Source: Anthostomella pinea
Taxonomy: Eukaryota; Ascomycota; Sordariomycetes; Xylariales; Xylariaceae
NCBI GenBank assembly: GCA_963556695.1
Contig: CAUWAG010000007.1
Coordinates: forward strand, 62,001-126,000
Reading direction: 5' to 3'
Length of the DNA: 64,000 bases
Shown here piece after piece: positions 22,998-33,095 of the stretch. The translations under genes were made by a program, and so were the position numbers. The first letter of the stretch is position 1. Each line of letters opens with the position of its first letter. The notes beneath the pieces are model-generated. The model was not told the origin of the DNA and did no database searches. It worked only from the letters and a program-made list of their open reading frames with translations.

Positions 22998-24538
22998 AAA
23001 CGTTATAAGATTAATAAACATAACGATGAGTTCGATATATAGGGTTATATGATTATATTTAACTAGGGGCTAAAATCATTAATCTCGTTATATTTAAATA
23101 ACTTTACTTATATAATAATTTATACTTAAATTTTTAATATACGGTTTGAAGAGGTTTTTAGAATATTAATAATCTATAACGACATGTTTATATTTAAAAA
23201 AACATGTTTTAAGTATAGCTTAAAACTGCATTGTTATATTTTTATTTTTTATTTTTAATAAGTATATGACAGGGTTCACAACGGTCGTTAGTCGATTATT
23301 AATTAAATTGATATAAGACTAAACATCTTTTTATTATTTAAATCGTCGACGCCAATACTAGTACTAATTGCTAGCCAATTTCTTCGATATACTGCTTTGT
23401 ACCGGTAACGATCTTTCTTTTAATTCTCACATTAAATTTGCGCTATGAATTGAAACTGTAAGCCGGGGTTTTTTTTTTAAAAAACATTTTTAGCTTAATA
23501 TGTAAACCGGCTTTATTTATCGTCGTAATTTTTAATAACTAATAATTCTTGTATCTTACTCAATAATTTATTTTTTAATACCGTCTTATAATTTATCGGC
23601 CTATATTTTTTATCTTTTTATATTATACGATTGATATATTTATGTCTATTTTTGACATAGTAAATACGATATATTCTTTCAAAATGTTTAATGAAACCTT
23701 TTTTATGAATATCTTTCTTTTTACTTTCAAAAGAATTTATAAATAAAAAATATTAGTCGGTATATCGAATTTTAAACCGCATTGATAATATGTTGCTTAA
23801 ATATATATGGGTTAATAGATTTCCGTTAAGATCTTAGTTATCGCTAAAGTGTTATATAAAGTAAAATAATAAGAAATATAGTTGTAATAATACTTTAAAT
23901 AATATTTGTAAAAGAAATAAAAAGGAATAAATAGCCATTTTGTACGCGTTAAATAGCCTTTTTATTACAACCAATAAGGCTTAAAGTTTTAAAAAAGTGT
24001 TAATAAGTTTTATAGCGGGTTTAGAATTTATAAGTTTTTAGTATAAGGTAATCTTAATAGTTTTTTTAATTATTCATTATTACGTATCTTTTTATGCAGT
24101 TAGTAATAATTATTATGAACTGTAAATATATTTAAGGTTATTTTATACGTTTATTGATGTTTTAAGTTATTTTATGTTAGATAAACCGGTAAGTAAAGCT
24201 TCTTAATGTACTGTTATAAGGGCTTTAACGGTATATATAAATATGTAACGGGTTTAACAGCATATAAAGCAGTAACGAAAAAGGACTTCTTCGATAATTA
24301 TTTTATTATTTATTTAATAGAATTCAACAGGATAATAAGCGTCTTACTTTAATAAAAAATAAAATATATAAAGGTTAATCTTACAAAGGATATTTATACT
24401 TAACGAATATTATAAATAAATATATTTTAAGTATTAATCAAGATAAACATATTGAAATATATAGTCTTTAAGATTTAACGTTAAAAAGGGGTTTAAATAA
24501 TAAATAAGATTAAAAAATAACAAGTTTTAATTTGTTTT

Positions 24539-24740
24539 TGTTAGAACAGGCTTGAACGATCAATCATAATACCCCAGTATTGGGTCAAGGTCATGATGTT
24601 GCTGATGGTTGGATTGGGAAATCTAGCTGGACCTGCAGGTCTGGCTAAGTGACCTCACAATCCGGTATCTAATCTCTTATCTAATCATACATGTGGGTTC
24701 TGTATGGATGGTTTGACTGTGAAATCACATGGATCTAACA
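24539..24740. repeat. Solo LTR (copia-like ends), with 5-bp target duplication
   Basis: 202 bp with perfect terminal inverted repeats TGTTAGA...TCTAACA. It is flanked on both sides by GTTTT (24534-24538 and 24741-24745), a perfect 5-bp target-site duplication. Internal composition is normal while both flanks are RIP-like, so it inserted into already degraded DNA. The TGTTAGA start is typical of Ty1/copia LTRs. Confidence 0.85.
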
Positions 24741-26883
24741 GTTTTTAGTATTACTACGTCCATTACGCGTCAAATATAGCTTTTTATCTATATATAAAAT
24801 AAAAGCTTTTCGCATTTTTAAACCAAAAATATCCCTTAATATTTTTAAGTACATTAATAGATATAAGTAAAGTTTATATTTTTATAAGGCATCGGTCATA
24901 ATTCAAGTTTATAAGAATGTTTAAACTATGATATATTGTATTAGGAATCCGATTGATTAGATTAAATTCAATGGGTTGTGATTAAGTTATTTGATATATT
25001 GGTTGGAAGGTGGGTAAAAGTGTACCGCTTGCTTGTAGCCTATGTTATATTAAAAGCTTTATTATAATTATATCGTTTTGAAGGTCAATAACACCTGCTT
25101 CGTAAAAGGTATGATAGGTTTAATTATTTAATAATATGTTAAATATTAAGCATAGCCTTTATTAATTAAAACTTGCTTATAAATAATTTTATATATATAT
25201 CGTATTACTTGCCTTTTAATAAATAGTTATTATAATAAGAGATAATTATATACAAGTTATATTTAGTATTTTATTCTTATAAGGTACATATATATTTATA
25301 AAATCCCGCATTTAGTTTAACGGATAAGCTATTTATAAAGTGTATGTTTATTTGTTTCGGTTTTTACTAGTTTTATTTTATTTTTGAAAAAAAAAAAAAT
25401 TTTATATTATATATCTCATATAAACTTTTTTATACCCTTTAGACATATTTATTATTATCATCTTTTACTATTATTTTGATATAATTTACATTAATAGTTT
25501 AATAAAGTAGTTAAGTTTATATGTTTAAATTAATAATTTAAGAACGTTTTATTTTTTAAATATATAGCTTTCTTTTTTATAAACCCTATGTTTTTACTTT
25601 TAAATAATTATTTAATATTTTACACAGCAAGTAATTTTTTTTATGACTTAGCAATAATCGTTTACTTTATGATCTTTATTTAACGTTTAAAATTTAAATT
25701 TACGCAAGTGAATTTGAAATCGACGCTATTTTGTTATAATTTAATTTTTAATTCATATTATTCAAGGTTATCTTCATTAATATCATTGTAATATAAAAAG
25801 AATTGTTTCAGTTTTGTTTTAAAATTTAAAAGCATTATTATTATTTCGTTTCTTTTTAAGATATAAGCCTTTTATTATAACTATTTTAATCTCTTTTTAA
25901 GACTTAGCGTTTTATCATAGCTATCTTAGCTTTCATTCAAAGTTTGAACTTTCTAATATAGTTTTTTGGGGATTTCATATAAGATTCAAGCTTTTAGTAT
26001 AGGGTTTTATTTATAGTTTTGATGACTTTAATTTATATTCATCCGAGCGTAGCATATAGTTATTAATTTATAAAAAGAAATTTAGAAGTATTTTTAGCCC
26101 CTTGTTTATGTTTTTAACCTTTTTTAATTTAATAGGGGTTTTTTTCGTAGCTTTTTTCTTAGTTTAATAGCTTTAGTATCAACATAGAAAAGCCTTAAAT
26201 TTAAAAACGGTTCTTAAATTAAAAGAAAAGTTACGAAGTTAAAACACCTTAGTAACTCTTTTTTTGTCAAATGGGGTTTTTTTTGTTTTGCTTTTTACTT
26301 CTATTTTGAAAAAAATTTTAAGGCTCGTTATAATAATTGTCTTAAAAAGCACTAATATTTTATAACAAAATAGGGTTAAATAGTATTAACGGCTGTTAAA
26401 TTTTAAACTAAACTGTCGACAAAAGGCGTTTTGAAGTTTAATGAAAATATATAAGTTATTATATATATAAGCATAAATAGTTTATATTTAAGTTAAAAAG
26501 AATTATAAAGCTAAAATAGTGAATGTGTACTAAGTATTTGGCTTTATTATTATTTAAAACCGGGTTATGTATAAATAATAAAAGCTTTATACTAATATAT
26601 ATTTAATTAAAGATATAAAGTTAGATACTAAGTAAATAAAATAAATAAAGGTAAATAGTATCAATAATAATAATAACTTCATAAATTATCACTTAAATAA
26701 AACTATGAATATTATTTAAATATTATAGTTAATAAGTTAAACGCAAAATAATAAGCAAGAATAAATTGAGGAGTAAAGAGGTAAGAAATAGTTTTACTTT
26801 TTATTATTAAAATTAAAGGAGAAAGGCATCGTAATATGCGTTGATATAGCGGCAAGGTTTTTTTTATACTTTTTATTACTGTT

Positions 26884-27100
26884 TGTGATTGATCTAACAC
26901 ACACCAAGTGGTTTGGTAGAGTAGACACGTTGCACTACTACACAGATGGATAGATAATTGTGGGTCGGGATTTGGTATCTACCACCACACCAGAATTGGC
27001 TGTTGGGATCGATCTCTTCTTCCCTCCTTACCAAGAGATTTTCATATGTAGATAATGTATACAAGGCTCTTACGTCCTATCCTATCTTCGAAACGTAACA
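26884..27100. repeat. LTR-like element A (related to 27705-27962)
   Basis: 217 bp, starting TGTGATTGATCTAAC and ending CGAAACGTAACA. Shares blocks with element B: TAATTGTGGGTC, CCAGAATTGGCTG and the ACC(A/G)AGAGATT box followed by an ATAC/ATAG run. I find no clean target duplication. It cuts into the transposase remnant on its right side. Confidence 0.65.
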
Positions 27101-27420
27101 GGTAATGATACCATTGTTCTGACAATAATTCTCAAAGACCTGGGAATGGTAGCTTTTGTGGCCATCTAAGATGAGGAGGCGCTTACTGGCGGTCATATGC
27201 AGTCTGGTATATTTGTTGAAATGCTGAATTTATTTTAAACCAATATTATTTATAGTCTATCTAGTGTTAGATGCAGCCACCTTCTAATTGCATGGTAATG
27301 TTGTGTTGTGATACTATGACACGAGGTGGGTTTTCCCCTGTAAAATGATGAACAACGGGACTACCCAACCATCAGCATTAATAACAGAGATTATGTAGAC
27401 TATTTCTTATTGCCTTGCTG
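27101..27420 (-). pseudogene. Pogo/Fot1-like DDE transposase fragment
   Basis: On the minus strand, a stretch near 27330-27420 reads I-N-A-D-G-W-V-V-P-L-F-I-I-L-Q-G-K, the segment around the first DDE aspartate. After a decayed gap with stops, 27101-27205 reads R-L-L-I-L-D-G-H-K-S-Y-H-S, the second catalytic Asp box, then F-E-N-Y-C-Q-N-N-G-I-I-T. These are hallmark motifs of pogo/Fot1/Pot transposases. The third acidic residue would lie left of 27100, where LTR-like element A interrupts. Stops and length show it is dead. Confidence 0.75.
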
Positions 27421-27704
27421 AGCTTGTCTAGGTCTGTCACGTCTTTTAGCACTTATAATGACTATGCCGGACCTAATAATGTCTATCATAAACATAGTCT
27501 TATTGAAGTTATAAATATCCGCGTCTTAGATACCATATTTCGCGATTACTGCCGTAACTTAGCAAAACCACACGTAATACGCGTCTGGATATCTGCTCAA
27601 GACCCTCAAGTAGTCCATCCTGTGATAGAAACATGTCTAGAAGCCTGATGTATGTTTAATAAAGTTTGCCGTCCAGTTCTTTTCAACGTGTCCAGCCCTA
27701 CGTG

Positions 27705-27962
27705 TGTGATGGTCTGACCTCCCATCAGGTCTGACATCCCATCTGCAGTGGTCAGTGCACTGCATCAGGTGACCTGGCGCAATGGACGTGTGGCTCTGAC
27801 TGCCACTGGATTGGGTAATTGTGGGTCAGACTGAAAGATCTTCTAGCCCACCAGAATTGGCTGGTGGACCAGATCTTTCTTTCTTTCTTCACCGAGAGAT
27901 TATTATACATACATAGTAAAAGCAGGACTTTTACGCCCACTCCACATCTGCGCTTCGTGACA
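27705..27962. repeat. Solo LTR-like element B, with target duplication ACGTG
   Basis: 258 bp, starting TGTGATGGTCTGACC and ending CGCTTCGTGACA. ACGTG occurs directly before (27700-27704) and after (27963-27967), a perfect 5-bp target duplication. It is a diverged copy of 26884-27100 in the same orientation. The two do not look like a matching LTR pair of one recent element, because the DNA between them is transposase remnant. Confidence 0.8.
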
Positions 27963-28440
27963 ACGTGCTTTCAACAATTGATTTGCCATATCTTTAATAT
28001 AAGTGTACTAGTGCGGAAATACTTATACATCCAAGTCGAGTATCAAGGAGCAAATGGCATTCTTTTCAGAAACAATAAATTTTAAAGAATTGTGCATGTT
28101 ATTGCGTCATAATGGTCAGCCAGCGATTCTTTGAGCTAGTATAGAGATTAATAGGTGGAAATTTTTAGCAAGCTTTTAAACAGAAATATTAGAGTCTTGT
28201 TTTTTAATTTAGACAGCTAGTTGCATGTCTGATTTGTTATAACGCGGTGCCATTATCGTGGGTGGAGGAATACTGGTTAGAAGTTCAAAGTTTGAGAGGT
28301 TCGTGAAAGTGTCCCACTCGCTTATGTGTCTCGCTCGCTTGTGACCGACGTTAAAAATTTAAACGTCGATAGATATTTAAATATTATAAGGCCTTAAGTT
28401 GCTATATTTTAACGTTAATTAAAAGCTAACTATTAATTAA

Positions 28441-31400
28441 CTGTTAATGAACTACTGTTAGATTAAAGGTATGCCTAGAAGGCACCTTAACAGGTAGACA
28501 ACGAAACCTAATTGTTCCGTCCCGATCCAGCCCCCTCTGGCACAAAACTGCCACGGTCGCACAAGGACACTCTAGACAGGGAGAATATACACACACACTT
28601 CACTCTGACGATTGGCTCAAATCTGACAACTACCAACTAGTAGCTAACTGTTTAAAAAGATACTGTGATCCTAGTACGGCTATCATCTTCATATGGTACA
28701 GACTAGAGGATGCTCGGACCATGTGCACCCTCTGAACGCCGCTTAGAAGGGGCACCTGGTCCGAGCATCTTCTAGTAGTGGAAGCCTGGACATATTCCAG
28801 TCTTTCTCTCTCCTATGCGTTCTTTCTTCACGCAGCTCAAACTACACTGATTTTCTGGAAGGGATGCTTATGTCTTTCTCGATTACATACCTGACAATAC
28901 CCATGGCTTCAACTTGGACGCACCCTCGCGCTTCTACCGGGCATGTCTCCTAGAGGCCTACTTCTCATCAGCCAGTCATCCATCGTGACCGCGTCCCATC
29001 CAGAAGGGAATTCGAGCAACTTGTTGGGCTTAAAAGGTCATACTCTGAACCCGCTTTCGGGGCAGTCCTTGCCATGCTTCATCAATACATACTGTCCAAT
29101 TAGATGAGTCTCTCACAGGCGTCTTGCCTTCATACCGTACTATGCTCACCAAATCAGGTGTACGAAAATAGCCTCATCTCATCCCAAGAAGATGTCCAAT
29201 TGAGGCTAACATCAAGTCCTCTGTATAAGTCAAATAGGTAGGATCCTCAAGCTGGTTTCTCACTAATCAGCACAGGGAGGTAGACCGATTGACAAAAGGC
29301 TTGGACCAGTAGCTGGCACACGTAACCCGTCAGGAGCCTCATAAAGCACGCCGCATTGCGTGCTGCAGACCCCGGTTGTTCGATGCAATCGACACTGCAG
29401 ATCAAGTAATGGACCATGGGTGACTGCTGGCCTATGCCGCGGCTATTCTATGCTATGCTATGCAACAACCGCCTTCTCGGTGTATGGTATTGCGCACCTC
29501 TGTCTATCTGGTGCTGACTCGTGGCCTCGGCTTTCAAAACCGCCCAGGTTGTACTTGCGAATTGCTACAGTGTTTTCCTTCAAGGTTCGGTAAAGAGATT
29601 TCGTCCAATGCAACCCTGGCTGCTACATATTAATCACTCCTCCACTGAGAGCAATGAGTATGATATTTCGGACTGCGAAGCTTAGAACCTGTTCGCGGCC
29701 AGATAATCCAATTATGATTATGAGAGGGTATACCGTACCAGGCCCCTGCAAGTACCTTGGCCCGAGCGCTTGGAATTTCTTTGGTGGCAGAAAAACTTGA
29801 CATCTCGAAGAAAAGCGCGTGGTTTAATTGGGTGCACCGGCTGGGCCCATAAGTTTCCTAAAAGACGTCCGTGCCCGTGGTAAAAGTACTTAGGATATTT
29901 GCCCCATGTATACTTCGTCGGAAAAAACAGAGGTAGCGCTCAAATTCTCCAGCCACAACCAGGGTGGCACGCTCCATAGGTAATCTAATCCTGATTGCCG
30001 CCGCGAACAGGTTCGTACTCAAGAGCAGACAAATTGTTACGGGATTATTAAGTGCTGGGTAAGCCGGCCAGCTCTTGCGAGTTTGACGGCCTGGTATTAT
30101 ATACCACAGGGGGGAACTTGATGGTTTTCCCATCTGGGTCGATCAGTACTCCAAATGCACACTCGGTCAGAGTCAAGAGGAAACAATACCTTCCCAGCTT
30201 CCTCAACGAGGAGACAAGCCTGCAAGCTCAGCCGGGCGGTGGACCGGTGGTTGGCTGCTTCCGTGCCGCCCACGTGCAAGGGCCCATGCTTCCATAATCT
30301 ACAACCCCGGGGTGGCCAAGAGAACCCCAGGGGCATCTATACCGGGTTTGGCCAGAGCCACGGCGAGCTAGTTTGATCTGGAGATGTCGTTATTAGCGGC
30401 TCCATTCGCATACGGGGTTCTTTCAGGGTCCGTGAGTTCGTATTCCGCTTGCTGGTTGTGCGCGGAATACAAATCACCTCATATTCTGATCGACAATTTC
30501 CTATAATGCTCAGGCGCTATAGAAATTTCCATATAGCTATTTCCTATCATATCATAGCATGGAATATATTACCACACGGATCCAGACCCCCAGGTTGTGG
30601 ATCCGCTAACGTTTATTATCCCCGGGTTACGGGGGAGACGGGGAGGACGGGCTGCCGGGGTGCTCCCCCGTTGTAACCCTCCTTTCACTAGTGATTTTCT
30701 CCCCTGCCTCGTTTCCATTGCTCCCCTGTCTTTGCGGGGGTCCAAGCCAGAACTACACTGCTTCACCACTCAGCCACGTTGCGACTGCGACAGGACGAGT
30801 GGACGAGCGCATCGAGATTGCCATGTGCCAGTGGCAAGTGTGTTTCTCACATCTGCCGTATCATGCAACGGCCATGCAACGGCCAGGATATATTATCATG
30901 GTCCACGGAGTTGATTCGTCCAAGGCCCTTGTCTATCGTCCCGGCCTTCTCGACCCCCCTCATGAACTACCTAAGTATAGATATAGACGTTACATCCCAC
31001 GCATTGTAGTTGTCATGTTCATTACTCGGGTAGTACCCCTTGCTACCATCCCGAGCGAGTGAGTGCTGAAGTAAGTACGACTCGTCCCTGGTCCCTCATC
31101 CCGGAAGATACCAGGGGACGAGAGGGGGCCATCATTCCACGTTCATTCGCAAACCCGTCGCAAAGTGCTGATTAGAAGATTGCGTCCACAAGTCCCCCGG
31201 TATCTTGGCTGTCTGGTTCTCCTCGAGATGCCTGTCCAATAAAAGATACCCGGCAGCCTAGACTGTCCGGCGACGGGGCAAAACTGGTGTAAATACCCTT
31301 CTTCTGTCCATCCCACGGATTTCCTCGAATCTCGCGCTCTTCCAACCAACCTCGTCGTTGTGTGTGTTGTAGATCATCCTCCTGGTGCCATATCATCCTC

Positions 31401-31478
31401 GAGTCTCTTGTTCGCAGACCTCGCTGCACGACAAAAGCTACGACATTCAGCCCATATCCTCTTCCGAGCCACCTCGCC
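28441..31478. other. Gene-free stretch
   Basis: Normal composition. It contains a long hairpin (28703-28775) and a G-rich run (30631-30660), but no ORF with family or codon support. The final 150 bp before 31479 are CT-rich and look like the leader of the YaaH gene. Confidence 0.4.
28703..28775. repeat. Long near-perfect hairpin
   Basis: Arms 28703-28729 and 28749-28775 pair over 27 nt with three mismatches around a 19-nt loop. The core is GATGCTCGGACCA against TGGTCCGAGCATC. It could be a small MITE-like palindrome, an RNA hairpin or the relic of an inverted insertion. Confidence 0.7.
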
Positions 31479-32319
31479 ATGTCTCCCACCAATTCTTCCA
31501 CCGATGGCAAGTCTGGCGGCGACCTGGAGAGGCAGCATACCATCTCGCCTCGCGATCAGCCTGCCCTGCCCTACATTCCCCGGGATTTCGCCAGCCCAAT
31601 GCCATTGGGGCTGCTCTCGTTCGCCACAAGTGTTTTCATGCTTTCTCTTTTCGAGCTTCAGCCGCGTGGCATCACGGTGAACAACATTGTCATTGCCAAC
31701 ATGATTTTCTACGGGGGTATCGGTCAGGTGGTGTCCGGTATCATGGAGTTCGTCACGGGAAACACGGTACGTTCTGTCCTTCCCACCTACTTACACGGGG
31801 CGCGTCGGTTGACTGACTTGCCAATAGTTCGGTGCCACGGTCTTCAGCTCGTTCGGCGGGTTCAATCTGGCATACGCGTTCATCTTCCTGCCTGGGAGCG
31901 GCATCATCGCCGCGTACACTGATGCCGAGACAGGCCTGCCGACGCCCGAGTTCAGCCAAGCCGTCGCCATGTTCGTGTGGGGCTGGTTCATCCTCAGCAC
32001 CATATTCACCTTCGCTGCGGCCCGAAGTTCCTGGGCTCTGCTCCTCCTTCTGTTCTTCGTGGACCTGACCTTCCTCCTCATTGCGACTGGCCACATGATG
32101 AGCGATGGTGCGCAGGTTCTCAAGGCGTCGGCTGGCACTGGATTTGTCGCGGCCGCTATCGGTTGTAAGTTGCCCGCCCAATCTCCCTTATCACGCACAT
32201 TCTGCGAGAGATCAAATATTAAATCAAGCCCAGACTACACTGGCGCCGCCGGACTGATGAACAACGGTGTGACTCCTTTCAACCTGCCGCTCGGGTCACT
32301 GGCAAGGAAGCACGACTAG
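31479..32319 (+). CDS. GPR1/FUN34/YaaH family membrane protein (acetate transporter type)
   Basis: Three exons: 31479-31766, 31828-32164 and 32234-32319, giving 711 nt and 236 residues. Introns of 61 and 69 nt have GTACGT/GTAAGT donors. The N-terminal cytoplasmic tail is polar. The family signature (usually N-P-A-P-L-G-L) reads S-P-M-P-L-G-L-L-S-F near residue 47 and starts the first of six predicted membrane helices. Other clear segments are I-F-Y-G-G-I-G-Q, F-G-A-T-V-F-S-S-F-G-G-F and A-M-F-V-W-G-W-F-I. Family members such as yeast Ady2/Ato and Aspergillus AcpA move acetate or ammonium, or sense acetate. The substrate here is inferred only. It stands in a gene-poor region, with a tRNA-like gene 176 bp downstream on the other strand. 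Confidence 0.9.
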
Positions 32320-32494
32320 ATACAGAGGCGGGAAACATGGATGCGCATATTGCGGACCGTCCTATGAGCACACAAGGTGACCATGCTGTCTATGTCTCAG
32401 GCCAGCCAAAAAGGTGCCAGTCAATATCCCCTATGGGTTCATTGGACTGGACGAGGTAAAAGAAGGTAGAAATGCAATAAAAATACATAATACA

Positions 32495-32583
32495 TATCCG
32501 AAAAGGGGTTGAACCCTTGATCTCCAGTGTGCACAATAAAGAAGCTGTGAGACTGGCGCGATAACCACTACGCCACTCAGACA
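32495..32583 (-). tRNA. tRNA-like gene with 16-nt intron, anticodon read as CAC
   Basis: The strand folds as a cloverleaf. Acceptor stem TGTCTGA pairs with TCGGATA over 7 bp (two wobbles). The D-arm has the AGTGGTTA loop. The anticodon stem CCAGT pairs perfectly with ACTGG. The T-arm is AAGGG, loop TTCAACC, CCTTT. The anticodon loop holds CT-CAC-A, then a 16-nt insert at the canonical 37/38 intron site, then C. CAC would be Val, but the body resembles elongator Met tRNA (CAT). One base too many separates the acceptor and D stem, and position 8 is not T, so it may be a tRNA pseudogene or a tRNA-derived repeat. Confidence 0.5.
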
Positions 32584-32732
32584 TGCAAATGTCGTCGGTT
32601 GGTTTGCATTTAAGGCGGAATGGCAGTTGCGTGTTGGTCTAATCATACCTGCAGAGAATACTTCTCCCATTGCGCGCGCGTGTAATCCATAAGTTACGCT
32701 CCGCCCATACGGTCTTTGAGGCAACGCTTGAA

Positions 32733-33095
32733 TCATGTCTCTGCCTTCTTCTTGGCTTCGCTCTTGGGCTGTGGATATCCCTTCTTGGGCTCGTTTTTGG
32801 AGCCCGGTTCGTTTTCATAATCACCTCCCTGCTTCTCGTACTCCTTTGCCAGCTTGGATGCCTGTTTCATGGTCAACAAGTTAGCAGGGGCAAGATGCAA
32901 GATAGCCTTGCGCTGCGGCGTCTTCGTACCTTCCAGGCTGACCACTGTCCCTGCCCGCCTCCTGAATTGTTCGGTTCTTCTTTGATCTCTGTCCACAGTC
33001 AATATCCGCATTAACCTTGAAGCAAAGGGGTGCATACCCTCCTTGATCTGCTCGCGCAGCTCGGGATCCGTGGGCTTCCCTTTGGAAGAAGGCAT
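32733..33095 (-). CDS. Small conserved fungal protein (81 aa), function unknown
   Basis: Three exons: 33095-33038, 32988-32930 and 32861-32733, giving 246 nt and 81 residues. Introns of 49 and 68 nt have GTATGC and GTACGA donors and CAG acceptors. The start M-P-S-S-K-G-K-P-T-D-P-E-L-R-E is distinctive. Exon 2 carries the Gly-rich Q-G-Q-W-S-A-W-K core. Exon 3 gives K-L-A-K-E-Y-E-K-Q-G-G-D-Y-E-N and a Lys/Pro-rich tail. I know this pattern from small, hydrophilic, single-domain proteins widespread in Pezizomycotina, but no function is known to me. It is strongly hydrophilic, with no signal or membrane segment. The uninterrupted reading at 32733-33257 is a read-through of both introns and should not be taken as the gene. 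Confidence 0.8.
   Translation of the reverse strand: MPSSKGKPTDPELREQIKEGMHPFASRLMRILTVDRDQRRTEQFRRRAGTVVSLEGTKTPQRKAILHLAPANLLTMKQASKLAKEYEKQGGDYENEPGSKNEPKKGYPQPKSEAKKKAET

Larger units (their letters stand above)
22998..28440. repeat. Large AT-rich RIP-like block with nested younger insertions
   Basis: About 5.4 kb that is mostly extremely AT- and TpA-rich, with no open frame above 80 codons. The left edge is abrupt at the gypsy LTR end. Three islands of normal composition interrupt it: 24539-24740, 26884-27420 and about 27640-27970. They are solo LTRs and a transposase fragment that arrived after, or escaped, the mutation that ruined the rest. The original content of the block cannot be read by eye. 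Confidence 0.8.
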
